Part shown: one piece after another, positions 1 through 6,134 of the stretch | Numbering within the stretch: the stretch's first letter is position 1 | How the letters are laid out: the number at the start of each line of letters is the position of its first letter | Origin: an uncultured Gemmatimonadales bacterium | Lineage (GTDB): Bacteria; Gemmatimonadota; Gemmatimonadetes; Longimicrobiales; Gaopeijiaceae | NCBI GenBank assembly: GCA_937983085.1 | Contig: CALJKZ010000355.1 | Location: 1 to 17,844 of the forward strand | DNA length: 17,844 bases | Direction of reading: 5' to 3' | Position numbers and translations under genes: made by a program | The notes under the pieces: model-generated | The model's input: only the letters and a program-made list of their open reading frames with translations | The model's database searches: none | What the model was told of the DNA's origin: nothing

Positions 1-1663
1 TGCGCATGTTCGTGAGCTTCTTCTCCTTGCTCACGTTCACGTCCATGTCGTCGGTCCGAGCGTTCTCGCCCACGATCATGCCCTGATACGCCGGCGCGCC
101 CGGCGCGACGAAGAGGGTGGCACGCTCCTGGAGGCCGAAGAGGGCAAAGCCGACGGCCTTGCCCGGGCGGTCGGCGACGAGAACGCCCCGGGTCCGACCC
201 TTCAGTTCCCCGGCCCAGCTGTCCCACTCGGCGAACGTGTGGTGCAGGATCCCTTCTCCGCGCGTGTCGGTCATGAACTCCGACCGGTACCCGAACAAGC
301 CCCGGGCGGGGATCTTGAAGCGGAGTCGCGTGGTGCCCGAGTCGCCCATGGGCTTCATCTCCGTCATCTCGCCCTTTCGGGGCCCCAGCTTCTCGATGAC
401 GGTTCCCACCATGTCGGACGGGACCTCGACGACGGCCTCCTCGTAGGGCTCCTGCAGATCGCCGCTCTCGTTCCTGCGCGTGATGACGCGAGGACGGGAG
501 ACCTGGAACTCGTACCCCTCACGGCGCATGGTCTCCATGAGGATGGTGAGGTGGAGCTCGCCTCGCCCGCTCACCGTGAGGGTGTCGGGTGACTCGGTGT
601 CCTCCACCCGTAGGGCGACGTTCCGCTCCAGTTCGCGGTAGAGCCGCTCGCGGAGCTGACGGGTGGTAACGTACTTGCCCGCCTGGCCAGCGAACGGAGA
701 GTTGTTCACCGTGAAGTCCACGGAGAGCGTGGGCTCTTCCACGGCGATGCCCCGCAGCCGCTCGCGGTGGTCGGGATGGGTGACGGTCTTTCCGATTTCC
801 ACGCCCTCCAGACCGGCGAGGGCCACGATGTCCCCGGCGTGGGCCTCCTCGATCTCGATTCGGTCCAGGCCGCTGAACGTGTAGAGCTGGGACACCTTCG
901 CCACTTCCCCCTCGTCGGGGTCGTCCACCATGCCGGGCTCACCCAGATCGAGGAGCGCTACCCGCTCGCCGAGTCGTACCACGCCCCGCTCGATACGCCC
1001 CACCGCGATCCGCCCTACGTAGGGCGAGTGGTCGAGGGTGGAGACCAACATCTGGAAGGGTCCCTCGCCATCCACCTGGGGTGGAGGGAAATAGGAGACG
1101 ATGGTCTCGAAGAGGGGCGTGAGGTCGGTCCCCTGCACGTCGGGGCTCTCGGACGCCCAGCCGTCCCGGCCGACGGCGTAGAGGAAGGGCGCATCCAGCT
1201 GCGCGTCGGACGCCTCCAGGTCCATGAAGAGCTCGAGAACCTCGTCGTGGACTTCCTCGGGACGCGCATCCCCACGGTCGACCTTGTTGATGACGACCAG
1301 GGGAAGGAGCCCGAGTTCCAGGGCCTTGCGGGTGACGAAGCGCGTCTGGGGCATGGGCCCCTCCGCGGCATCCACCAGAAGGACGACACCGTCGACCATC
1401 CGCAGAATCCGTTCGACCTCACCTCCGAAGTCGGCGTGACCCGGCGTGTCGACGATGTTGATCTTCACGTCGTTCCAATGGACCGCCGTGTTCTTGGCGA
1501 GGATGGTGATTCCCCGCTCCTTCTCCAGCGGGTTCGAGTCCATGACCCGTTCCTCGACCTGCTGGTTCTCCCGAAAGACGCCGGCCTGGCCGAACATCTT
1601 GTCGACGAGCGTGGTCTTTCCGTGATCGACGTGCGCGATGATCGCGATGTTGCGAATGGGCAT
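1..1663 (-). CDS. typA: Ribosome-associated GTPase TypA/BipA (3' end cut by window edge)
   Basis: Translational GTPase of the EF-G/LepA superfamily that binds the 70S ribosome and helps 50S assembly and stress adaptation; it acts in the cytoplasm. The ATG at 1663 opens directly into the G domain: G1 AHVDHGKT at residues 10-17, G2 RGITI at 50-54, G3 DTPGH at 72-76 and G4 NKVD at 126-129. The FGGEVERI stretch after G3 and, at the window edge, the C-terminal GMIVGEN and KEKKLTN segments are typical of TypA rather than LepA or EF-G. About 554 codons are visible; the family usually has 600-620, so roughly the last 50-60 residues lie outside. Ribosome binding is weak (AGG seven bases before the ATG). 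The Wzz-like gene lies 96 bases upstream on the same strand, so read-through is possible. Confidence 0.96.
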   Translation of the reverse strand, partial: MPIRNIAIIAHVDHGKTTLVDKMFGQAGVFRENQQVEERVMDSNPLEKERGITILAKNTAVHWNDVKINIVDTPGHADFGGEVERILRMVDGVVLLVDAAEGPMPQTRFVTRKALELGLLPLVVINKVDRGDARPEEVHDEVLELFMDLEASDAQLDAPFLYAVGRDGWASESPDVQGTDLTPLFETIVSYFPPPQVDGEGPFQMLVSTLDHSPYVGRIAVGRIERGVVRLGERVALLDLGEPGMVDDPDEGEVAKVSQLYTFSGLDRIEIEEAHAGDIVALAGLEGVEIGKTVTHPDHRERLRGIAVEEPTLSVDFTVNNSPFAGQAGKYVTTRQLRERLYRELERNVALRVEDTESPDTLTVSGRGELHLTILMETMRREGYEFQVSRPRVITRRNESGDLQEPYEEAVVEVPSDMVGTVIEKLGPRKGEMTEMKPMGDSGTTRLRFKIPARGLFGYRSEFMTDTRGEGILHHTFAEWDSWAGELKGRTRGVLVADRPGKAVGFALFGLQERATLFVAPGAPAYQGMIVGENARTDDMDVNVSKEKKLTNMR

Positions 1664-1740
1664 ATCAAAACCTGCGACGTCCGGAGGCGGCGGTGGTGCC
1701 CACGCCGGCCTGCGGGCGAATGAAGTTCTTCCAGTGGGTA

Positions 1741-1758
1741 GCCGTTAAAGCTAACGGC
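1741..1758 (-). terminator. Hairpin right after the wzz-like stop codon (no U-tract)
   Basis: GCCGTTA and TAACGGC form a perfect 7-bp inverted repeat around a 4-base loop, starting one base past the stop codon of the chain-length determinant gene. No run of T follows on the minus strand, so as an intrinsic terminator it is weak. It may stabilise the mRNA 3' end, or partly terminate before typA. Confidence 0.35.
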
Positions 1759-1759
1759 G

Positions 1760-2821
1760 TCAGGCTCTACTGCCCACGAAGGGGATGGATCGCTTGAGCC
1801 CTTCCCAGGACTGCTGGAAGTCCTGCCGGGCGGGATCGCCCGCCCCCGGGCGACGGAAGGCCTCCACCACGAACGCCAGGACGATGCCCATCATCCCGCC
1901 CAGAACGATGCCGAGGGCCGCGCTGAGCACGAGGCGTCGCTCGTCGGGCCCCGGGGGCATGAAGGGATCCTGGAGTACGGTGATCACCGGAGTGTCACGG
2001 ACCTCGGAGATGCGCGCCTGCTCGTAGGACTGGACCAGCGTGGTGAGGACCGAGCTCCGCAGCGTCACTTCACGCTGGAGGGCCTGCTGACGGAAGGTCA
2101 GGAGGGGCGAGTCCTGCCACTGGCGATTCGATTCCAGGAACACCCGCAACTCCTCCTCGGCCGCCTCCAGCTCGTCCTCGGCTTCCTGCACCCGCTCCTC
2201 GATGAAGGCGCGCTCGGCGGCCGCCTGGGACTGCCGGGTGTTCAGATTGAAGAGTGCGACCTCGGCGAGGAGCTCGTCGGCGATGGCCTTGGACAGATCC
2301 GGCCACTCGGTGGTGACGGATACCGTGACGGTTCCCGTCTCGCGCCCGGTGGCCACCGAAAGGGCCTCCTCGCGGAGCCAGTTGATGGCTGCGGCATCCC
2401 GCAGCGGCTCGGTCTCCCTCTCGATCTCCAGCAGGTCCTTCAGGAGGACCGTGCCCTCGCCGTCCACCTCGTACGGTCGGGTGGCCGCCCGGGACAGGAT
2501 CTCACGGGATACCAGCAGTTCGGCGTAGAAGGCCGGGCTCGCTTCTTCCCCGCCCCCAGGCACGTTCACGCCGAACTGGCTCGCCAGCGCCATGAGCTGG
2601 GAGCCCGAAGCCTCGGAGCCCTGGGGTCGGAAACTCGCTTCCGTCGTGAACTCGTCGGCTCGAAGGAGCGTGACCGCCACGGCCAGCGCCGTTACGAGGA
2701 TCGTGGTGAGGACGATGGTGCCCCGTCGGCGCAACAGCACCGCCAGGACCTCCCACAGGGAGATCTCGTCGTCCATGGGACGGCGTGCGGCTGTGGCGTG
2801 GGAGGTTTCGCGGTCGGTCAT
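1760..2821 (-). CDS. Wzz-type polysaccharide chain-length determinant / co-polymerase
   Basis: Polysaccharide co-polymerase of the Wzz family: an inner-membrane protein whose periplasmic domain sets the chain length of O-antigen or exopolysaccharide made by Wzy-dependent export. The 353-residue product has the expected layout. A short cytoplasmic N-terminus (IS-LWEVLAVLLRRR) leads to TM1 at about 35-53. A long periplasmic region follows, with a Glu/Ala-rich coiled coil (AEDELEAAEEEL). The Pro-rich DPFMPPGPDERR motif precedes TM2 at about 297-319, and a short cytoplasmic tail ends it. No tyrosine kinase domain is fused, so this is not the BY-kinase type. I chose ATG 2821; an in-frame TTG at 2893 falls in the likely promoter and ATG 2776 is a shorter option. 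No other polysaccharide gene is near. Confidence 0.85.
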   Translation of the reverse strand: MTDRETSHATAARRPMDDEISLWEVLAVLLRRRGTIVLTTILVTALAVAVTLLRADEFTTEASFRPQGSEASGSQLMALASQFGVNVPGGGEEASPAFYAELLVSREILSRAATRPYEVDGEGTVLLKDLLEIERETEPLRDAAAINWLREEALSVATGRETGTVTVSVTTEWPDLSKAIADELLAEVALFNLNTRQSQAAAERAFIEERVQEAEDELEAAEEELRVFLESNRQWQDSPLLTFRQQALQREVTLRSSVLTTLVQSYEQARISEVRDTPVITVLQDPFMPPGPDERRLVLSAALGIVLGGMMGIVLAFVVEAFRRPGAGDPARQDFQQSWEGLKRSIPFVGSRA

Positions 2822-2864
2822 CGTCGGCTCGGCACGGGGAGGGAGAGTACTCCTTCCGGCCCGG

Positions 2865-2893
2865 AGTATCGCCGTCCCAAATCGGCGCAGCAA
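2865..2893 (-). promoter_or_regulatory. Candidate sigma70-type promoter of the wzz-like gene
   Basis: On the minus strand TTGCTG (2893-2888) and GATACT (2870-2865) are 17 bases apart, giving a start near 2858 and a leader of about 37 bases to ATG 2821. The match to consensus is moderate (3/6 and 4/6). Confidence 0.35.
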
Positions 2894-2974
2894 CCCGAGA
2901 ACCGCGGGCCTGCGTTCCGCGACGCCGGGTCCGTGGACCCTCCCTCGAAGCCGCCCGTCGGCCCGGGTGGACCC

Positions 2975-3007
2975 GGGTGCCAGGCACCCTGTATGGTACC
3001 GGGCACC
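2975..3007. repeat. GTGCC/GGCAC palindrome, REP-like or operator
   Basis: GGGTGCC-A-GGCACCC (2975-2989) is a perfect 7-bp inverted repeat with a one-base centre. It is followed by GGTACC and another GGCACC (3002-3007) that could pair with the first GGTGCC. The GTGCCAGGCAC core resembles extragenic palindromes seen in many genomes, but only one copy is in this window. It also sits between a -35-like TGGACC (2968-2973) and a -10-like TATGGT (2992-2997), so it could instead be an operator. Confidence 0.4.
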
Positions 3008-3041
3008 GAGCCGTTACGACCCGATCTCAGGAGCCCCGTCC

Positions 3042-3185
3042 TTGCGCCCTGCCACCGCCCCGCCGGTACCGTTCCGGCCTGCCCCGTCTCCGCTCCTGCG
3101 GACCCTGGCCGTCGCCTTCCTCGCCGTCCAGCGCGCCCTCCTTCTGGTTGTGGCCGAAGTGGGCTTCGCAGGGCCCGCCTCGTGA
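3042..3185 (+). CDS. Small hydrophobic ORF (47 aa), possible leader or small membrane protein
   Basis: I do not recognise this product. It starts at TTG, eight bases after a clear AGGAG (3029-3033), one of the best ribosome binding sites in the window. The protein has a Pro-rich N-terminus (PATAPPVPFRPAPSP) and then one hydrophobic stretch (about residues 19-43) that could span the membrane. Its TGA overlaps the GTG start of the next gene as GTGA, a classic translational-coupling arrangement. Either it is a real small membrane protein or a coupling leader for the DUF4287 gene. The start codon, overlap and Shine-Dalgarno are seen; translation is inferred. The alternative is that the region is untranslated leader. 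Confidence 0.4.
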   Translation: MRPATAPPVPFRPAPSPLLRTLAVAFLAVQRALLLVVAEVGFAGPAS

Positions 3186-3760
3186 GCGGCGCGCGCGAAG
3201 GGCTGCCGGCGGACCACGAGACCGTCGCCGGGATGTCCGACGAGGCCGTTCGGAAGGCCACCGGAAAGGACTGGGCCGAGTGGGCATCGACGTTGGACGA
3301 CGCCGGCGCAGCCTCCTGGCCCCACAAGGAGATCGCGGCCTGGGTCCACGAGACACACGACGGCGTCAGTGGATGGTGGGCCCAGTCGGTCACCGTGGCG
3401 TACGAGCGGTTCCGGGGACTTCGGGACGTGGGTCAGCGGAGAGACGGTGACTACGAGGTGAACAAGAGCAAGACGTTCGCCGTGCCCGTGGAGCGCCTCT
3501 GGGACGCATTCGCCGAGGACGACCAGCGGAGCACCTGGCTGGACGTCGGAGTCGAGATCCGAACCGCCAATCGACCCAAGTCCCTCCGGATGGGCCTGGA
3601 CGACGGCACCGCGCTCGACGCCTACTTCACGGGCAAGGGCGAGGCGAAGAGTTCCGTGTCCCTCCAAAACCGGAAGCTCGCCGACGCCGACACGGCCGAG
3701 GAGCGAAAGCGGTACTGGGGCGAACGGCTCGGTGCCCTGAAGGATCAGCTCGAGGGCTGA
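3182..3760 (+). CDS. DUF4287 + SRPBCC (AHSA1-like) protein
   Basis: Two-domain cytoplasmic protein of unknown function. Residues about 18-81 match the DUF4287 type (SDEAVRKATGK, HKEIAAWV, VSGWWAQSVTVAYER, RGLR). Residues about 93-190 read as a START/SRPBCC fold of the AHSA1 kind (KSKTFAVPVERLWDAF, then WL, then an AEERKRYWGERLGALK C-terminal helix). SRPBCC domains bind hydrophobic ligands or Hsp90-type clients; no substrate can be read here. The chosen GTG (192 aa) overlaps the stop of the small upstream ORF. ATG 3233 (175 aa) starts exactly at the conserved MSDEAV and is an equally plausible start. The gene ends 34 bases from a convergent lipoprotein gene. Confidence 0.85.
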   Translation: MSGAREGLPADHETVAGMSDEAVRKATGKDWAEWASTLDDAGAASWPHKEIAAWVHETHDGVSGWWAQSVTVAYERFRGLRDVGQRRDGDYEVNKSKTFAVPVERLWDAFAEDDQRSTWLDVGVEIRTANRPKSLRMGLDDGTALDAYFTGKGEAKSSVSLQNRKLADADTAEERKRYWGERLGALKDQLEG

Positions 3761-3794
3761 CTCCACCTCCGTCGGCGGTAGCCCTCCCGTCCGT

Positions 3795-4205
3795 TCAGCG
3801 GATCCCGGTGTCGAAGGAGAGGGTCACCTCGGTGTAGATCTCCGGCACCACCTCGACCTCCTCCTCGGCAGCGACGGGGAACGGGTTCCCGCTCTCGGGC
3901 ACGAGGAGGTAGAGCCCGGGCGGAAGCCCGACGCGGAACCGGCCGTCGGCACCGGTGCGAAACGACGTGACGAAGCGCGACCCGGAAAGGACGACGACCT
4001 CGGCCTGGTGGGGACGGGGCTCGCACGCAGGATCGTTCGGGCGTTGCACCGGGCAGACGGGTCCCCGGAGGGCGATCCCCTCGATGCCTTGAGGCGCATC
4101 GGGTCCGAAGAGGTCCGACGAGCCACACCCCACGAGAGCCAAGCAGAGACCCATGGCCACGGCGGCGGCTGCACGGACGGACGGACGTCGGTGGCGATGG
4201 TTCAT
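3795..4205 (-). CDS. Small lipoprotein with carboxypeptidase-regulatory-like fold
   Basis: 136-residue predicted lipoprotein of unknown function. The N-terminus has an Arg/His-rich n-region, a hydrophobic stretch and a lipobox LVGC with Cys27, so signal peptidase II processing is expected. The rest looks like one small beta-sandwich of the CarboxypepD_reg/prealbumin-like type: VVVLSGSRFVTSFRT, GADGRFRVGLPPGLYLLVPES, then EVTLSFD. Such domains are often adhesion or scaffold modules rather than enzymes. It begins 40 bases after the stop of the deoxyhypusine-synthase-like gene on the same strand, so the two may share a transcript. The gap holds a six-codon ATG frame whose TGA overlaps this ATG; no ribosome binding site is seen before either. 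Longer upstream starts would run into the neighbouring gene. Confidence 0.75.
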   Translation of the reverse strand: MNHRHRRPSVRAAAAVAMGLCLALVGCGSSDLFGPDAPQGIEGIALRGPVCPVQRPNDPACEPRPHQAEVVVLSGSRFVTSFRTGADGRFRVGLPPGLYLLVPESGNPFPVAAEEEVEVVPEIYTEVTLSFDTGIR

Positions 4206-4245
4206 GCCCGGTGAACGAGCATCCCCACGGATTCGTGACGACGGG

Positions 4246-5220
4246 CTACCGCCCGAGGACCCACGCGCATACGAGAGGGGCGACGATGGCGGCGTCCGAG
4301 TTGATCTCGAAGCGGGGGGTGCTCGGCTCGAGCTTCCCCCAGGTGATCTTCTCGTTGGCTGGCGCGCCCGAGTAGCCCCCGTACGACGGTTGAGCGTCGG
4401 TGATTTGGCAGAAGTAGCCCCAGTACGGGACCTCCTCCCGAAGGTCCTGGGTGATGCACGGTACGGCGCAGATGGCGAAGTCACCCGCGATGCCTCCCCC
4501 GATCTGGAAGAAGCCCACGGACGGATGCTCGCCGTCACCGTGGTTCGCCCGGTACCAATCGATGAGATGGGCGAACTGCTCGGTGCCCGACTTGACGCAG
4601 CCGTGACCCGGCAGATTCCCGGCCAGGACGTTGGCGGCGAAGATGTTGCCGGTGGTGGAGTCCTCCCAGCCCGGGGAGTAGACGGGGATCCCGGCCTTCT
4701 TCGCGGCCAGCATCCACGAGTGGGAGGGGTCGATCTGGTAGTGCTCCTCCAGGGTCGCGTCGGACAGGACCTCGAAGAGGAACTCCGAGGGCATGAGTCG
4801 GCGGCCTTCTTCGGCCGCCGCTCTCCAGCGCTGGAGCAACCGACCCTCGATGTGGCGCATGACGGTTTCCGGAATGCACGTGTCGGTCACGCGGTTCATC
4901 CCGCGGTCGTACAACTCCTGCTCGTCGGAAGCGGAGAGCTCACGCCACGAGCGGATGATCTCGTAGTCGTCGTGTGCAACGAGGTTGAACACGTCTTCTT
5001 CGAGATTCGCCCCCGTGCACGAGATGGCGTGGACTTTCCCGGCGCGGATCATGTCCGCAAGGATTACGCCGAACTCCCCGGTGGACATGGCGCCGGCCAT
5101 TGCCACGAGCATTCTGCCGCCCGCATCTACGTGAGCCTCGTACGCCTTCGCCGCGTCCACCACTTCGCGCGCGTTGAAGTGGCGGTAGTGGCGTTCCATG
5201 AAGTCGCGGATCGCGCCCAA
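4246..5220 (-). CDS. Deoxyhypusine-synthase-like protein (possible homospermidine synthase)
   Basis: 324-residue NAD-dependent polyamine enzyme of the deoxyhypusine synthase fold. Diagnostic segments are HYRHFNAREVVDAAKAY near the N-terminus, GAMSTGEFGVILADMIRAGKVHAISCTGANLEED split across the Rossmann region, VGFFQIGGGI, and NEKITWGK with Trp294 and Lys296. Lys296 matches the lysine that forms the covalent intermediate in human DHS (Lys329). Bacteria lack eIF5A, so protein hypusination is unlikely; bacterial relatives are linked to homospermidine or related polyamine synthesis. By eye, residues matching human His288 and Asp316 in the spermidine pocket are changed (GGGIAGDF; GGYSGA). The TTG start is supported by GGAGG (5232-5228) seven bases upstream and by the family's usual N-terminus. 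It is divergent from the crotonase gene. Confidence 0.88.
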   Translation of the reverse strand: MGAIRDFMERHYRHFNAREVVDAAKAYEAHVDAGGRMLVAMAGAMSTGEFGVILADMIRAGKVHAISCTGANLEEDVFNLVAHDDYEIIRSWRELSASDEQELYDRGMNRVTDTCIPETVMRHIEGRLLQRWRAAAEEGRRLMPSEFLFEVLSDATLEEHYQIDPSHSWMLAAKKAGIPVYSPGWEDSTTGNIFAANVLAGNLPGHGCVKSGTEQFAHLIDWYRANHGDGEHPSVGFFQIGGGIAGDFAICAVPCITQDLREEVPYWGYFCQITDAQPSYGGYSGAPANEKITWGKLEPSTPRFEINSDAAIVAPLVCAWVLGR

Positions 5221-5264
5221 CGCTGGTCCTCCGGTGAGTGGCCTCGGTTCCGTTCAGGTGGCCA

Positions 5265-5294
5265 ATGGTACAGGACCGCCGGTCCCGAGTCGAA
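5265..5294 (-). promoter_or_regulatory. Candidate promoter of the deoxyhypusine-synthase-like gene
   Basis: Minus-strand TTCGAC (5294-5289) and TACCAT (5270-5265) are 18 bases apart, with TG just before the -10. The start would be near 5258, leaving a leader of about 38 bases that includes the GGAGG site. A 13-base palindrome, GGACCG-C-CGGTCC (5273-5285), lies between the two hexamers and could be an operator. Confidence 0.35.
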
Positions 5295-5321
5295 CCCCCT
5301 GCGGATCGAGACCGCCGTCCG

Positions 5322-5327
5322 TATAGT
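5322..5327 (+). promoter_or_regulatory. -10-like TATAGT six bases before the crotonase GTG
   Basis: TATAGT ends six bases before GTG 5334, so transcription would begin at or next to the start codon, which would suit a leaderless mRNA. No convincing -35 is seen at 16-18 bases. No Shine-Dalgarno precedes the GTG. Confidence 0.35.
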
Positions 5328-5333
5328 GCGGCC

Positions 5334-6104
5334 GTGAACCCCCATCGAGAGTCGTCCGGCATCCGGTACCACCGACAGGGTCCCGTGAGCGTGGTCACGT
5401 TGGACCGGCCCGACCGGCACAACGCCCTGGGACGCGACGACGTGGACGCCCTGGCGGGCGCCCTCGACAAGGCCGTGGCCGACGGCGTACGCGTCCTGGT
5501 TCTGACCGGGGCCGGGGATCGGACGTTCTGTTCCGGCGCCGCACTGGAAGAAATGGAGAGCGGCCGCATGAGCGGGGCCGTCTTCGAAACCCTCACCGAG
5601 CGCGTGGCGTCCTTCCCTGTCCCGACCGTCGCGCGCATCGGCGGGAGCGTGTACGGGGGCGGAGCCGAGTTGGCGCTCTGCTGCGATCTGCGGGTCGGCG
5701 TGCAAGACATGAGACTCTCGGTGCCGGCTGCCCGGCTCGGCGTATGCTATCCACCGGGCGGCCTTCAGAGGTACGTCACCCGCCTGGGGCTTGGAGCGAC
5801 GAGCAGGATCCTCCTGGCCGCCGAGGAGATGGACGGCCCAGAGCTCCTGCGCCTCGGGTACCTGACGCATCTCACCGACGGCGCAGGCCTGGACGCCAAA
5901 GTGGACGCCCTCGCCCGTGCCATCGGCGCGCTGGCCCCCCTTGCCGTTCGCAACATGAAACGGGGCCTTCTGGCCCTGGCCGCCGGCAAAGCCGATCCCT
6001 CCGAGCTCTCCCGCCTGGTGGACGAGTGTGCGTCGTCGGACGACGTGAAGGAGGGGCTACGGGCGTGGCACGAGAAGCGCCCCCCGGACTTCAAGGGTCG
6101 CTGA
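5334..6104 (+). CDS. Crotonase-family (enoyl-CoA hydratase/isomerase) protein
   Basis: 256-residue acyl-CoA enzyme of the crotonase superfamily, full length for the family. Visible hallmarks: LDRPDRHNAL near the N-terminus, the oxyanion-hole segment FCSGAAL (65-71), YGGGAELALCCDLR (107-120), and GGLQRYVTRLGL in the CoA-binding half. Glu112 in GGGAE corresponds to one catalytic glutamate of rat enoyl-CoA hydratase (Glu144). The second (Glu164, normally in a PE-x-x-LG motif) is Ala132 here (VPAARLG). Two-glutamate hydration is therefore unlikely and an isomerase, hydrolase or lyase role is more plausible; the substrate cannot be named. The GTG start gives the normal N-terminus, while an in-frame GTG at 5238 would lie in the divergent promoter. 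The gene converges on the amidohydrolase gene 30 bases away. Confidence 0.88.
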   Translation: MNPHRESSGIRYHRQGPVSVVTLDRPDRHNALGRDDVDALAGALDKAVADGVRVLVLTGAGDRTFCSGAALEEMESGRMSGAVFETLTERVASFPVPTVARIGGSVYGGGAELALCCDLRVGVQDMRLSVPAARLGVCYPPGGLQRYVTRLGLGATSRILLAAEEMDGPELLRLGYLTHLTDGAGLDAKVDALARAIGALAPLAVRNMKRGLLALAAGKADPSELSRLVDECASSDDVKEGLRAWHEKRPPDFKGR

Positions 6105-6134
6105 GCAGAGATCCACCGAGGTGCCTCGAGCGGG

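Noticed and set aside
767..1723. 318-codon plus-strand frame
   Set aside because: It is antisense to typA, which shows all the G motifs in order.
2822..2893. N-terminal extension of the Wzz-like protein from TTG 2893
   Set aside because: The extra 24 residues lack family similarity and the TTG lies in the likely -35 hexamer of its promoter.
4200..4245. Six-codon ATG frame ending in an overlap with the small lipoprotein ATG
   Set aside because: It has no ribosome binding site and is too short to tell from chance, so it is mentioned only in the lipoprotein entry.
4153..5337. 394-codon plus-strand frame
   Set aside because: It is antisense to the deoxyhypusine-synthase-like gene, whose catalytic motif and GGAGG-supported start are clear.
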